64,000 bases of DNA from Streptomyces sp. NBC_00525 (lineage in GTDB: Bacteria > Actinomycetota > Actinomycetes > Streptomycetales > Streptomycetaceae). The notes below the pieces were generated by a model that saw only the letters and a program-made list of their open reading frames with translations, was not told the DNA's origin and searched no databases. The position numbers and the translations under genes were made by a program. Positions 35,911 to 46,000 of the stretch are shown here, in pieces. The DNA is taken from positions 4,278,001-4,342,000 of the forward strand of contig NZ_CP107834.1 of assembly GCF_036346595.1 (NCBI RefSeq), written 5' to 3'. The number at the start of each line of letters is the position of its first letter. Positions within the stretch are counted from its first letter, which is position 1.

Positions 35911-36156
35911 TCACCAGCCCGCCGGCGTCGTCGTCGCGGGCGGCGCCTCCCACGGCCGGGCCACCAGCGCCCACACCGTGAACGCCGCCACCCCGGCGAC
36001 CAGCAGCAGCAGACCCAGCCGGCGCAGCAGCCTCCGGCGCCGCAGCAGCCGGCCGCCCCGCCGGGCCGCCCGCGCCGCCAGCTCGGCGGGCACCTGCGGA
36101 CGCGGGCCCTCCAGCATCCGCCGCACCTGTTCCTCGCGGCGCCCGGCGCCGCTCAC
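35911..36156 (-). CDS. Single-span membrane protein coupled to a sigma-like gene
   Basis: 81 residues from GTG 36156, which overlaps the stop of the sigma-like gene as GTGA. The N-terminal half is cytoplasmic and very Arg-rich ([40 protein letters not shown]). One membrane helix follows (LLLLVAGVAAFTVWALV) and a short Pro/Thr tail. The topology and the coupling resemble small anti-sigma factors, but the zinc-binding HxxxCxxC motif of ZAS proteins is missing. A membrane tether for the sigma-like protein is therefore only a suggestion. Confidence 0.7.
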   Translation of the reverse strand: MSGAGRREEQVRRMLEGPRPQVPAELAARAARRGGRLLRRRRLLRRLGLLLLVAGVAAFTVWALVARPWEAPPATTTPAGW

Positions 36157-36647
36157 GGCGCGGCCCCCGGGAGCCGGTCGGCCCCCCGGCGCGGGGCCGG
36201 GTTCCGGGTGCCGCACATCGTGGCCACCGAGCGGTTGCAGACGGCGCGCACCCGGTCCCGCCCGAGCCCGAGCAGGGCCGCCGTCTGCTCCTCCGGCACC
36301 CCCTCGTACAGCCGCAGCACCAGGACGAGGCGCTCCTGCGGGGTCAGCCGGTCCAGCAGGCCGCCGCGCGGGCGGTGGTGGCGCCACGCCTCACGGGCGA
36401 ACCGGGCCGCCAGATCCTGCCGGGTGCGGTTGTACGGGTCCTCGCCGCGCAGCCGCTCCCAGTCGGCGAACGTCCGGGCCAGCGAGGCCGTCAGCAGGCG
36501 CCGGGCACGCGGATTGGCGCCCGGCCCGTCCGCCGGTTCGGCCGTCAGCAACGTGGCCGTGTGCAGCAGACGGCCGGCCGCGCCCGCGACGAACGCATCG
36601 AAGCCGTGGGCGCGGCTCCGCTCCCGGCCCGCCTGGAACTCCCGCAC
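36153..36647 (-). CDS. Degenerate ECF sigma-like protein
   Basis: 164 residues. Residues 15-70 resemble region 2 of SigE-type factors (FDAFVAGAAGRLLHTATLLT, SLARTFADWERLRGEDPY), but the DLxQ core is replaced by an Arg/Gly-rich insert. Region 4 is good (LTPQERLVLVLRLYEGVPEE, then LLGLGRDRVRAVCNRSV). It may be a divergent sigma factor or a DNA-binding relative. The product of the overlapping membrane gene would be made at the same ribosome pass. The C-terminal tail is Pro/Arg-rich. Confidence 0.75.
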   Translation of the reverse strand: MREFQAGRERSRAHGFDAFVAGAAGRLLHTATLLTAEPADGPGANPRARRLLTASLARTFADWERLRGEDPYNRTRQDLAARFAREAWRHHRPRGGLLDRLTPQERLVLVLRLYEGVPEEQTAALLGLGRDRVRAVCNRSVATMCGTRNPAPRRGADRLPGAAP

Positions 36648-36704
36648 CCGCTCATCCGAACGCGCGCCGGGCTCCCGGTCAACCCCCGGGCGCCCGGCGG
36701 CCCT

Positions 36705-37235
36705 TCAGCCCGCCTGCGTCGTCTGGTGCGCCGCCTGACGGGCGGCCAGCGCGCCGTTGAACCGGGTGAGCAGCGCGCAGAAGGTGTCCCGTTCCTCCTC
36801 GCTCCAGCCGTCCGTCACCTGCGACATCAACTCCCGCCGCGAACTGCGGACCTCGTCGAGCCGGGCCTGGCCGCGCGGCGAGAGCTGGAGCACGACCGCC
36901 CGGCCGTCCTCCGGATGCGAAGTCCGCTTCACCAGACCGGTGTCCACCAGCGGCGCCACCTGCCGGGTCACCGTCGAGGAGTCGATCCCCATCCCGGCCG
37001 CCAGCGCCTTGACGCCCATCGGCCCTTCCAGGTCCAGCCGGTTCAGCAGCAGATACGCCGCCCGGTCCATGGAGTTGCGCACCTGGCCCACCCCGCCGAG
37101 CCGGGTCTGCTCGGCGCGGCGGGCGAAGACCGCCACCTGGTGCTGGAGTGTGTCGAGGACGTGCTCGGGACCCGGATTTTCCGGGGCGGCGCCCCGGGAA
37201 GGAGACGAGACAGTCGTCATGTCCTGTGGGGGCAT
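36705..37235 (-). CDS. MarR-family regulator
   Basis: 176 residues from ATG 37235; an ATG five codons later is possible. The winged helix includes GPMGVKALAAGMGIDSSTVTRQVAPLVDTGLVKRTSHPEDGR in shorter segments typical of MarR, and the wing ends AVVLQLSPRGQARLDEV. The dimerisation helices are at both ends. It diverges from ilvA, and the 155-bp gap may hold an operator for both. The ligand and targets are unknown. Confidence 0.88.
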   Translation of the reverse strand: MPPQDMTTVSSPSRGAAPENPGPEHVLDTLQHQVAVFARRAEQTRLGGVGQVRNSMDRAAYLLLNRLDLEGPMGVKALAAGMGIDSSTVTRQVAPLVDTGLVKRTSHPEDGRAVVLQLSPRGQARLDEVRSSRRELMSQVTDGWSEEERDTFCALLTRFNGALAARQAAHQTTQAG

Positions 37236-37390
37236 GGCCGGGGGCTCTCTTCGTATGTGACGGATGGGTGGGGGACAGAGTACGCGGCCACGGGGCAACG
37301 TGTACCAGTGCTGCACAAACCTGCGGACATCGGCGCAGGGCGCCCGGTCGAGCGGCGGCCGGGGCCCCCGGGAGCTGCAAGACTTACGGT

Positions 37391-38620
37391 ATGAACTTCC
37401 CGTCGCCCGGCAGCTTTCCCCCGGTGATCCTCGACGACGTACGGGGTGCGCAGAAGATGCTCTCCGGGGTCTCCAGGGTCACGCCGCTGGAGGGCAGCCG
37501 TCATCTGTCCGGTCTGGTGGGCGCGCCCGTCCTGTTCAAGTGCGAGAACCTCCAGCGGACGGGCTCGTTCAAACTGCGCGGCGCCTACGTACGCATCTCC
37601 GGGCTCACCCCGGTCGAACGCGCCGCGGGCGTCGTCGCCGCGAGCGCCGGGAACCACGCGCAGGGCGTCGCGCTCGCCTCCGCGCTCCTGGGCGTACGCG
37701 CCACGGTCTTCATGCCGGTCGGGGCGCCGCTGCCGAAGGTCGCCGCCACCCGCGAGTACGGGGCGCGGGTGCGCCTGCACGGCACCGTCGTGGACGAGAC
37801 CCTGGCCGCCGCCCAGGAGTACGCGCGCGAGACCGGGGCCGTGTTCATCCACCCCTTCGACCACGCCGACATCATCGCCGGACAGGGCACCGTCGGCCTG
37901 GAGATCCTGGACCAGTGCCCCGAGGTCCGCACCATCGTCGTCGGGGTCGGCGGCGGCGGGCTCGCGGCCGGGATCGCCGTCGCGGTCAAGGCGGTCCGGC
38001 CCGATGTGCGGATCGTCGGCGTGCAGGCGGCCGGCGCCGCCTGCTACCCGCCCTCGCTGGCGGCCGACCGCCCCGTATCCATCGGCTCCCTCCAGACCAT
38101 GGCGGACGGCATCAAGGTCGGCCGCCCCGGCGACGTGCCGTTCGGCCTGGTCCGGGACCTGGTGGACGAGGTCCGCACGGTCTCCGAGGACCAGCTCTCC
38201 AGCGCCCTGCTGCTCTGCCTGGAGCGGGCCAAGATGGTCGTCGAACCCGCCGGGGCCAGCCCGGTCGCCGCCCTGCTCGCGGACCCGAAGGCGTTCCACG
38301 GACCCGTCGTCGCGCTGCTCTCCGGCGGCAATGTGGACCCGCTGCTGATGCAGCGCATCCTCACCCACGGCATGGCGGCGGCCGGCCGCTACCTCAGCCT
38401 GCGGCTGCGCCTCACGGACCGGCCCGGCGCGCTCGCCACGCTGCTGGGCGTGCTGTCGGTGGCCGACGCCAACGTCCTGGACGTCGGCCACGCCCGTACC
38501 GAACCCCGGCTCGGCCTCACCGAGGCGGAGGTGGAGCTGCACCTGGAGACCAAGGGCCCCGAGCACTGCGAGGACGTGAAGGCGGCGCTGCGGGACGCCG
38601 GGTACCGGGTGATGGGCTGA
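37391..38620 (+). CDS. ilvA: Threonine ammonia-lyase (biosynthetic/catabolic fold with ACT-like end)
   Basis: 409 residues from ATG 37391. It is PLP-dependent: FKCENLQRTGSFKLRGAY (PLP lysine), SAGNHAQGVALA, the glycine loop VGVGGGGLAAGIAVAVKA, and SGGNVD. The C-terminal 80 residues (LRLRLTDRPGALATLLGVLS onward) form one ACT-type regulatory domain rather than the double one of E. coli IlvA, so it is of the short TdcB/IlvA type common in actinobacteria. It makes 2-oxobutyrate from threonine for isoleucine synthesis. Confidence 0.92.
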   Translation: MNFPSPGSFPPVILDDVRGAQKMLSGVSRVTPLEGSRHLSGLVGAPVLFKCENLQRTGSFKLRGAYVRISGLTPVERAAGVVAASAGNHAQGVALASALLGVRATVFMPVGAPLPKVAATREYGARVRLHGTVVDETLAAAQEYARETGAVFIHPFDHADIIAGQGTVGLEILDQCPEVRTIVVGVGGGGLAAGIAVAVKAVRPDVRIVGVQAAGAACYPPSLAADRPVSIGSLQTMADGIKVGRPGDVPFGLVRDLVDEVRTVSEDQLSSALLLCLERAKMVVEPAGASPVAALLADPKAFHGPVVALLSGGNVDPLLMQRILTHGMAAAGRYLSLRLRLTDRPGALATLLGVLSVADANVLDVGHARTEPRLGLTEAEVELHLETKGPEHCEDVKAALRDAGYRVMG

Positions 38621-38724
38621 ACGCGTGCGGTCGGCTTGTGTGTTTTACCGGGCATCGCACCACCGGGAAACCTAGGATCTGGGGTCTGAGAGGTAGCCAA
38701 CCGAACGCACTGGGGGAATCCCAT

Positions 38725-39732
38725 ATGCCAGGCGCCATCCATGCCGAAGGGCTCGTCAAGACCTTCGGAGACGTGCGAGCCCTGGGCGGCGTCGACCTCG
38801 ACGTGCCGGAAGGCACCGTCCTCGGACTCCTCGGCCCCAACGGGGCCGGCAAGACGACCGCCGTACGCGTCCTGACGACCCTGCTGCGGCCCGACAGCGG
38901 CAGCGCCTCCGTCGCCGGGATCGACGTGCTGAAGCGGCCCAACGAGGTGCGGCGCTCCATCGGGCTGTCCGGCCAGTTCGCCGCCGTCGACGAATACCTC
39001 ACCGGCCGCGAGAACCTGCGGATGGTCGGCCAGCTCTACCAGATGAGCGGGCGCGCGGCGAAGGCGCGGGCGGGCGAGCTGCTGGACCGGTTCAACCTGG
39101 CCGACGCGGCGGACCGGCCCGCCAAGACGTACTCCGGCGGCATGCGGCGCCGCCTCGACCTCGCGGCGGCGCTCGTCGTCTCCCCGCCGGTCATGTTCAT
39201 GGACGAGCCGACGACCGGCCTCGACCCGCGCAACCGCCAGCAGCTCTGGGAGGTCATCGAGGAACTGGTCGCCGGCGGCACGACGCTGCTGCTGACCACG
39301 CAGTACCTGGAGGAGGCGGACCACCTCGCCCACGACATCTGCGTCATCGACCACGGCCGGGTCATCGCCCGGGGCACCTCCGACCAGCTCAAGGCCCGCA
39401 CCGGCGGCGAGCGCGTCGAGGTCGTCGTGCACCACCCCGACCAGATCGAACCGGCCCGCGCGGTCCTGGCCCGCGTCGGCAAGGGCGAGACCGCCGTCCT
39501 CCCGCACATGCGCAAGCTGACGGTCCCGGTCGACGGCGGCGCCAAGCTCCTCGCCGAGGTCATCCGCGACCTGGACGCGCGCGGCGTGGAGATCGACGAC
39601 ATCGGGCTGCGCCGCCCCACCCTCGACGACGTGTTCATCTCCCTCACCGGGCACGCCGCCGAACAGGACAAGAGCGACGACGACAACGGCGACGGCGAGC
39701 GCGCCGGTGCCCGGACGGAGGCACAGAAGTGA
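38725..39732 (+). CDS. ABC exporter ATPase (DrrA type)
   Basis: 335 residues from ATG 38725 with CTGGGGGAA upstream. Walker A GPNGAGKTT, Q-loop LSGQFAAVDEYLTGREN, signature YSGGMRRRLDLA, Walker B VMFMDEPTTGLDPR and the switch His in TTQYLEEADHL. The C-terminal 100 residues (VVVHHPDQIEPARAVL, DDIGLRRPTLDDVFISLTGH) are the DrrA-type extension. The final Asp/Glu-rich tail is variable. It pairs with the permease overlapped by GTGA. DrrAB-like systems export drugs or lipids; the cargo is unknown. Confidence 0.93.
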   Translation: MPGAIHAEGLVKTFGDVRALGGVDLDVPEGTVLGLLGPNGAGKTTAVRVLTTLLRPDSGSASVAGIDVLKRPNEVRRSIGLSGQFAAVDEYLTGRENLRMVGQLYQMSGRAAKARAGELLDRFNLADAADRPAKTYSGGMRRRLDLAAALVVSPPVMFMDEPTTGLDPRNRQQLWEVIEELVAGGTTLLLTTQYLEEADHLAHDICVIDHGRVIARGTSDQLKARTGGERVEVVVHHPDQIEPARAVLARVGKGETAVLPHMRKLTVPVDGGAKLLAEVIRDLDARGVEIDDIGLRRPTLDDVFISLTGHAAEQDKSDDDNGDGERAGARTEAQK

Positions 39733-40580
39733 GCGCCCTCACCGAGACGAGCGCGGCCCCCGCCCGCTCCGGCGGTTCCATCGGCCAGTCCGTACGCGAC
39801 TCGCTGGTCATCGCCCAGCGCAATCTCATCCGCATGACCCGCATCCCCGAAATGGTCATCTTCGGGCTCATCCAGCCGATCATGTTCGTGGTGCTGTTCA
39901 CCTACGTGTTCGGCGGCTCGATCAAGGTCGGCGGCACGATCTCGCCGCAGGCGTACCGCGAGTTCCTGATGGCCGGCATCTTCGCCCAGACCGTGACCTT
40001 CGCCACGGCCGGCGCCGGGGCGGGCATCGCCGACGACATGCACAAGGGGCTCATCGACCGGTTCCGGTCCCTGCCGATGGCACGCGGCGCCGTCCTCACC
40101 GGACGCACCCTCGCCGACCTCGTACAGACCGCGCTCACGCTCGTCGTCCTCGCCGGGGTCGCGCTCATCGTCGGCTGGCGCACCCACGAGAACCTCGCCA
40201 AGGTGCTCCTCGGCTTCCTGCTGCTGCTCCTGCTCGGCTACGCGTTCTCCTGGATCGGCGCGCTGATCGGCCTCTCCGTCCGCACCCCGGAGGCGGCCAC
40301 CTCCGGCGGGCTGATCTGGCTCTTCCCGCTGACGTTCATCTCGAACGCCTTCGTGGACGCCAACCAGATGCCGACGTTCCTGCGCTACATCGCCGAGTGG
40401 AACCCGTTCAGCGCCACCGTGCAGGCGTGCCGGGTCCTGTTCGGCAACCTGCCGCCCGGCTTCGTCACCCCGGACGCCTGGCCCATGCAGCACCCGATCA
40501 TCGCCTCGATCGTGTGGTCCGTGGTCATCCTCGTCGTCTTCCGGACCCTCGCCGTACGCAAGTACCGCTCGGCGGCCTGA
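39729..40580 (+). CDS. ABC-2 type permease (DrrB type)
   Basis: 283 residues from GTG 39729, overlapping the ATPase stop by four bases. Six membrane helices are visible (from about MVIFGLIQPIMFVVLFTYVF to SIVWSVVILVVFRTLAV). The cytoplasmic loop GIADDMHKGLIDRFRSLPMA and the motif FPLTFISNAFVDANQMP are standard for DrrB-type ABC-2 permeases. It forms the transport channel with the upstream ATPase. Confidence 0.93.
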   Translation: MSALTETSAAPARSGGSIGQSVRDSLVIAQRNLIRMTRIPEMVIFGLIQPIMFVVLFTYVFGGSIKVGGTISPQAYREFLMAGIFAQTVTFATAGAGAGIADDMHKGLIDRFRSLPMARGAVLTGRTLADLVQTALTLVVLAGVALIVGWRTHENLAKVLLGFLLLLLLGYAFSWIGALIGLSVRTPEAATSGGLIWLFPLTFISNAFVDANQMPTFLRYIAEWNPFSATVQACRVLFGNLPPGFVTPDAWPMQHPIIASIVWSVVILVVFRTLAVRKYRSAA

Positions 40581-40582
40581 GA

Positions 40583-40626
40583 CACGACGGAGCCCCGGCC
40601 GCGAAGGCGGCCGGGGCTCCGTCGTG
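40583..40626. terminator. Long hairpin terminator
   Basis: Perfect 20-bp arms (40583-40602 and 40607-40626, starting CACGACGGAGCCCCGGCC) and a four-base loop between convergent genes. Confidence 0.92.
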
Positions 40627-40642
40627 CGTACGGTGCGGGCGG

Positions 40643-41140
40643 TCAGCCGGTGTACGGCTTCGCCGACAGGATCTTCACCGTGGCGGTCTTGCCGTTCGGC
40701 AGCTCGTACTCGGCGCTCTCGCCCATCTTCTTGCCGTTCACGCCCATGCCGAGCGGCGACTGCGGCGAGTAGGTCTCGATGTCGCCGCTGGCGTACTCGC
40801 GCGAGGCCAGGAGGAAGGTCGTCGTGTCGTCGTCATCGCCGTCGAAGGCGATCGTCACAACCATGCCGGGCTCGACCACGCCGTCGTCGGCCGGCGCCTC
40901 GCCGACCTTCGCGTGCTCCAGGAGCTGGGTCAGCTGGCGCACCCGGAGCTCCATCTTGCCCTGCTCCTCCTTGGCCGCGTGGTACCCGCCGTTCTCGCGC
41001 AGGTCCCCCTCCTCACGGGCCGCCGCGATCTTGACGGCGATCTCCGTGCGCGCGGGACCAGACAGGTACTCCAGCTCGGCCTTGAGCTGGTTGTACGCCT
41101 CCTGCGTGAGCCAGGTGACGTTTTCGCTGGTCTGAGTCAC
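40643..41140 (-). CDS. greA: Transcription elongation factor GreA
   Basis: 165 residues from GTG 41140. The N-terminal coiled coil (about 10-80) carries the tip acidic pair in REEGDLRENGGYHAAKEEQG, which promotes transcript cleavage by stalled RNA polymerase. The C-terminal FKBP-like domain ends ATVKILSAKPY. A DDDD run (GDDDDTTTF) lies on a loop. A TTGACA on the minus strand at about 41300 may be its -35. It is transcribed alone. Confidence 0.93.
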   Translation of the reverse strand: MTQTSENVTWLTQEAYNQLKAELEYLSGPARTEIAVKIAAAREEGDLRENGGYHAAKEEQGKMELRVRQLTQLLEHAKVGEAPADDGVVEPGMVVTIAFDGDDDDTTTFLLASREYASGDIETYSPQSPLGMGVNGKKMGESAEYELPNGKTATVKILSAKPYTG

Positions 41141-41323
41141 AGGGTGCTCCTCGTCGGTACTGGGAATACAAAGCAACGCCCTACCCGCAAGCATGCGCGC
41201 TCACGGGTGGGCGAAACCACGAGCCTAACAATTCACCGGGAAAAGGGGGAGAAGGTTAAAGTCACGACCGAAGAAAACGCAGGTCAGAGCCTGTCAACTG
41301 AGGTTACGACGGGCGCGCTGCGG

Positions 41324-41740
41324 TCAACGCGACGCCCCGCCGTCCTCCGAGCAGCCCAGCAGCTCGACCGCGGTCGCCCGGGACGTCGTGCGCAGGGTCA
41401 GGATCTCGTCGACGCGGGAGGAGTCCCCGTCGAAGCGGAAGTCCTTGCGGGCCACGTCCGCACCGTCCTCGCGCTGCGCGCGCAGCGAGCAGTAGCCCTT
41501 GGTGCCGGCGTCCTTGCGGACCTCCAGATGGATCTCGACCTTCTCGTCCGAGACCACCTTGAACTTGATCACCTCGGCGCTCAGGCCCTTACCGGCCACA
41601 TAGCCGTAGCCGATCCAGCCGATCACGCCCAGCAGCACGGCGCCCAGCACCGCACCGATGACCTTGAGCCTGCGGTCCGCGCGCTGGTCCGCGGAGCGGC
41701 CGTAGCGGTTCTCGGGAAGCGCCTCGCGCACCGCCGTCAT
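41324..41740 (-). CDS. DUF4307 membrane protein
   Basis: 138 residues from ATG 41740. A basic start (NRYGRSADQRADRRLK), one membrane helix (VIGAVLGAVLLGVIGWIGYG), then an extracytoplasmic beta-rich domain (KFKVVSDEKVEIHLEVRKDA) with two Cys (YCSLRAQ and ELLGCSE) likely disulfide-linked. This matches the actinobacterial DUF4307 family, which is always near mca/greA. The function is unknown. It diverges from mca with about 100 bp between. Confidence 0.85.
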   Translation of the reverse strand: MTAVREALPENRYGRSADQRADRRLKVIGAVLGAVLLGVIGWIGYGYVAGKGLSAEVIKFKVVSDEKVEIHLEVRKDAGTKGYCSLRAQREDGADVARKDFRFDGDSSRVDEILTLRTTSRATAVELLGCSEDGGASR

Positions 41741-41837
41741 GATCGTTCCTCCCGTGCCGGGGATCGAGGAATTTTCCACCCCCCGATTCGGTCACTATAG
41801 AAGTTGCACAACGCGACCAGTGACTGAGGATCGAGTC

Positions 41838-42719
41838 TTGACTGAGCAGCTTCGACTGATGGCCGTACACGCTCACCCCGACGACGAGTCGAGCAAGGGC
41901 GCGGCCACCATGGCCAAGTATGTGTCCGAGGGGGTGGACGTGCTGGTCGTGACCTGCACGGGAGGCGAGCGCGGCTCCATCCTCAACCCGAAACTCCAGG
42001 GCGACGCCTACATCGAGGAGAACATCCACGAGGTGCGCCGCAAGGAGATGGACGAAGCCCGCGAGATCCTGGGCGTCGCGCAGGAGTGGCTCGGCTTCGT
42101 CGACTCCGGCCTGCCCGAGGGCGACCCGCTGCCGCCGCTGCCCGAGGGGTGCTTCGCCCTGGAGGACGAGACCGTCGCGGCCGGCCGCCTCGTCGCCAAG
42201 ATCCGCGCCTTCCGGCCGCAGGTCATCACCACGTACGACGAGAACGGGGGCTACCCGCACCCCGACCACATCATGACCCACACCATCTCGATGATCGCCT
42301 TCGAGGGCGCGGCGGACACCGAGAAGTTCCCCGAGGCGGAGTTCGGGCCCGCCTGGACGCCGCAGAAGCTCTACTACAACCAGGGCTTCAACCGGCCGCG
42401 CACGGTCGCGCTGCACGAGGCGCTGCTCGCCCGCGGCATGGAGTCCCCCTACGGGGAGTGGCTGGAGCGCTGGAAGGAGTTCGGCCGCGCCGAGCGCACG
42501 CTGACCACGCACATCCCGTGCGCGGAGTTCTTCGAGATCCGCGACAAGGCGCTGATCGCACACGCCACGCAGATCGACCCGGACGGCGGCTGGTTCCGCG
42601 TCCCGATGGACATCCAGCGGGAGGTCTGGCCCACCGAGGAGTACGAACTGGCGAAGTCTCTCGTCGATACCTCCCTCCCCGAGAGCGACCTCTTCGCGGG
42701 CATCCGCGACAATGCCTGA
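41838..42719 (+). CDS. mca: Mycothiol S-conjugate amidase
   Basis: 293 residues from TTG 41838, chosen because TGAGGA lies nine bases upstream and the length equals S. coelicolor Mca; GTG 41820 is in frame but lacks a ribosome site. The zinc site is AVHAHPDDESSKGAATMA and YPHPDHIMTH (His, Asp-Asp, His). It cleaves mycothiol conjugates into a mercapturic acid, which is exported, and GlcN-Ins, which is recycled; this is a detoxification step specific to actinobacteria. LYYNQGFNRPRTVALHEALL is conserved. Confidence 0.93.
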   Translation: MTEQLRLMAVHAHPDDESSKGAATMAKYVSEGVDVLVVTCTGGERGSILNPKLQGDAYIEENIHEVRRKEMDEAREILGVAQEWLGFVDSGLPEGDPLPPLPEGCFALEDETVAAGRLVAKIRAFRPQVITTYDENGGYPHPDHIMTHTISMIAFEGAADTEKFPEAEFGPAWTPQKLYYNQGFNRPRTVALHEALLARGMESPYGEWLERWKEFGRAERTLTTHIPCAEFFEIRDKALIAHATQIDPDGGWFRVPMDIQREVWPTEEYELAKSLVDTSLPESDLFAGIRDNA

Positions 42720-42951
42720 TATGTACGCGACTCAGGCACTGACGAACCTCGTCCCGCTCGCCGAGGAACTCGACAAGAACAAGGTGACCCCCGGGGTCCT
42801 CGGCTTCATCGTCTTCGCGGTCCTCGCCGTGGGCGTGTGGCTGCTCATGAAGTCGATGAACCGGCACATGGGGCGGGTCGACTTCGAGGAGGCGCCGCAG
42901 GAGCCGGCGCCGGCCGAGCCGGCCGCGCCGGTGTCCGCGAAGCAGAAGTAG
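42712..42951 (+). CDS. Small single-span membrane protein coupled to mca
   Basis: 79 residues from ATG 42712, overlapping the mca stop by eight bases; ATG 42721 (MYATQALTN) is the alternative. One membrane helix (TPGVLGFIVFAVLAVGVWLLM), then a basic MKSMNRHMGRVDF and a Pro/Ala/Glu-rich tail (QEPAPAEPAAP). It is found next to mca in many Streptomyces as far as I recall. The coupling suggests an accessory to Mca, for example membrane recruitment, but nothing proves it. Confidence 0.75.
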   Translation: MPDMYATQALTNLVPLAEELDKNKVTPGVLGFIVFAVLAVGVWLLMKSMNRHMGRVDFEEAPQEPAPAEPAAPVSAKQK

Positions 42952-43021
42952 CCCGGAGAGGCGCACGGGGGCGGGGCGCTTCGGCGCGCCCCGCCCGCAG
43001 GGCCGTCCCGGCAACCCGGCC

Positions 43022-46000
43022 TCAGACCGTGACGCCCATGATCTCCCGCGTCCGGCGGGACGGCAGCAGCCCCAGCGCCCACGCCTGCCAGTCCGACTCC
43101 AGGTCCACCCCGCGCTCCAGGACCACCCCGTAGGCGTCCGCGCAGTCGTTCACCTTGGGGTCCCTGGCCGGATGCGCCGCCGCCCGCAGCTCCGCCAGCT
43201 CCTGCTGCGCCACCACCGTGCCCACCTCGACCCCACCGGGCGAGGCGTACGGCAGCAGCGTGCAGCGCAGGAAGCGCGCCCAGTCCGCGCCCCGCGCGTC
43301 CCCGTACGACTCGAACAGCCCGGCCGCCTCGCCGCACAGCTCCAGGGCCTGCCGCGCCCGCTGGTTGCCCGCGTCGATGAGCGCGAGGTCCAGGCAGGTC
43401 CACGCCTCGCCATGGGCGACCCCGATCCGCCGGAAGTCCGCCCGCGCGTCCACCAGCAGCTGCCGGGCGAACCCGGAATTGCGCAGGTTGCCCGTCTGCG
43501 CGGCCCGCTGGTCGCGGCTGACGCGCCCCGAGTGCTGCCGGGCGCACGCCAGCCCGTAGACGTCCCGCATCCGGGAGAACATCGTCCGGGCCCGCTCCAG
43601 CTGCCGCACCGCGTCCACGGTGTCCCCGGACTCCTCCAGCGCCTGCCCCAGGTAGTAGAGCGTCCACGCCTCGCCGCGCGCGTCCTCGTTGTCGCGGTGG
43701 CGGGCCAGCGCCCCGGTCAGCCGCTCCACCGCCGGGCCCGCCTCGCCCGCCAGCAGCAGGGCCCGCGCCAGCTGCGTCGTCGCCCACGCCGTGCCGCGCT
43801 CGTCGTGCGTGCGCCCGTACAGGTCGAGGGCGGTGCGCAGGGCGGCCTCGGCCGGCTCCCGGTCGCCCAGGCGCAGCCGGACCTGGCCCAGCTGGAACCA
43901 CGTCCACGCCTCCCCGTGCAGCGACTCGCCCTCGCGGTGCAGGACGAGCGCGGTGTCCAGCAGCGCCACCGCTTCGGCCAGGTTGCCCCGGTCCCGCTCC
44001 ACGGCCGCCAGCGCGTGCGCCGACCAGGCCCGGTCCGCGTCCTGCCCGGCCGCCGACTGGAGCCCCATCGCCTCGCGCAGCCGGGCCGCCGCCTCCGTGA
44101 GGTCGCCCTGGTGGTGCAGGGTGATCCCCAGCGAGCACAGCGCCAGCGCCGTACCCGAGTCGTTGTGCGCCTCCCGGTACAGCCCCACGACGGACGACAG
44201 CGTGGTCCGGGCCTTGTCCAGCTCGCCGAGCTGCCGGGCCGCGATCCCCGTACGCCACCGCACCGAACGCTCCAGCAGCCCCTGGTCGACCGCCTGCGTC
44301 AGCTCGCTGATCTCGCCCAGCCGGTACAGGTCGCCGCGCAGCAGGCAGTAGTCGCACAGCGCGCCCAGCAGCGCCAGCACCGCCCCCTGGTCCACGCCCT
44401 CGGCATGGCGCAGCGCGGAGGTGATGAAGCTCGACTCCTCGTCCAGCCAGCGCAGGGCCGCGTCCAGGGAGCCGAAGCCGTGCGAGCCGAACTGCCCGGC
44501 GCGGGTGGACATCTTCCCGTCCACCATCCGGATCACCGCACCGGCCAGATCCGCGTAGTTCGCGATCAGCCGTTCCTGCGCCGCCGCCCGCTCCGCCGGG
44601 TCCTCCTCGTCGCGCAGCCGGGCCAGCGCGAAGCCGCGTACCAGGTCGTGCAGCCGGTAGCGGGAGCCGCGCACATGATCGATGAGCCCCGCCCCGGCCA
44701 GAGCCGTCAGCAGCCGCCCCGCCTCCTGCTCGTCGGTGGCCAGCAGCGCGGCGGCCGCCGCCGCGCCCAGGCTCGCCCGCCCGGCCAGCGCCAGCCGCCG
44801 CAGCAGCCGCCCGGCCTGCTCGGACTGGTCGGTGTAGCGCAGCCACAGCGCCCGCTCCACCGGCTCCACCGGCCCGTACGCGGCGAGATCGGCGGCCAGC
44901 GTGCCCGCCGTACGCGCCCCCAGCGAGGAACCGGCGATCCGCAGCGCCAGCGGCAGCCCGCCGCACAGCTCCGTGATCGCCTCGCTCGCCGGCCGGTCGT
45001 ACGGGCCCGGCTCCGCCTCCTGCGACACCGCGCGCAGCAGCTCCTCCGCTCCGGCCGGATCGAGCGCTCCCACCTCCAGCCGGTGCACCCGGGCCGGCAG
45101 CGAGCCGGGCAGGTCGAGCGGTTCGCGGGCGGTGACCAGGACCAGGCTGTCGGAGCGCTCCGGGACCAGGGCCGCGACCTGCTCCGCGTCCCGCGCGTCG
45201 TCCAGGACCACGGTCACCGGGGTGCCGGTCAGATGCCGGTGGTACAGCTCGCCGAGCCGGCGCAGCTGCTGCTCGTCGGACGCGCTGTCCCGGAACAGCA
45301 GCTGCTCGCGCGGGGCGCCCAGCCGGTTCAGCAGATGCAGCAGCGCGTCCCGCGTCGACAGCGGCGTCCCGCCCTCGGTGCCGCCGCGCAGATCCACCAC
45401 GCACGCGCCCCGGAACTGGTCCTTCAGCTCGTGCGCCGCCCGCACGGCCAGCGTGGTGCGCCCGGAGCCCGGCGGGCCGTGCAGCACGACCACGGTCGGC
45501 TTCGTCTCCGTGGCCGCGCGGGCCGCCTGCACCCACTGGCCGATCCGGGCCAGTTCGGCCCGCCGCCCCGCGAACAGGCCCTCCGCCGCCGGCAGGTGCC
45601 CGAACGACTGGTCGAGCAGCGCGCGCGTCCGGGCGGCGGCGCTGCGGTCGCCCCCGCGCAGCTGCGCGTTACGGGCCTTGGCGGCCTTCTTCGCCGGGGT
45701 GCGCGTGGTGGCGGCGAGCATCCGCTGCCGGTCCAGGAACGGCCGTATGCCCCGCACGTCCAGAGCCGTCAGCCACTGGAGCCGCAACTGCTCGGGCCGG
45801 CCGGGCGCGTCCTCGGCGGGCCGGGCGGACGGGCGCTGCCGGGTGGTGGCCCTGGCGGCGGTCGTGGTGGCGCCCGCCACGGCGACGACCGCCCCCGCGC
45901 CGAGCGCGAGCCCGGACTCCGTGCCGAGCGCCACATCGGCGCCGAAGGCCGCGACGGCGGCGACCCCGGTGACCAGTAACGGCGTCACCAGGCTCTCCCG

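Noticed and set aside
43172..45979. Long open frame on the + strand opposite the STAND ATPase gene
   Set aside because: It is an Arg/Gln/Pro-rich mirror of a high-GC gene, with no ribosome site or domain; the minus-strand protein has clear NB-ARC and repeat motifs.
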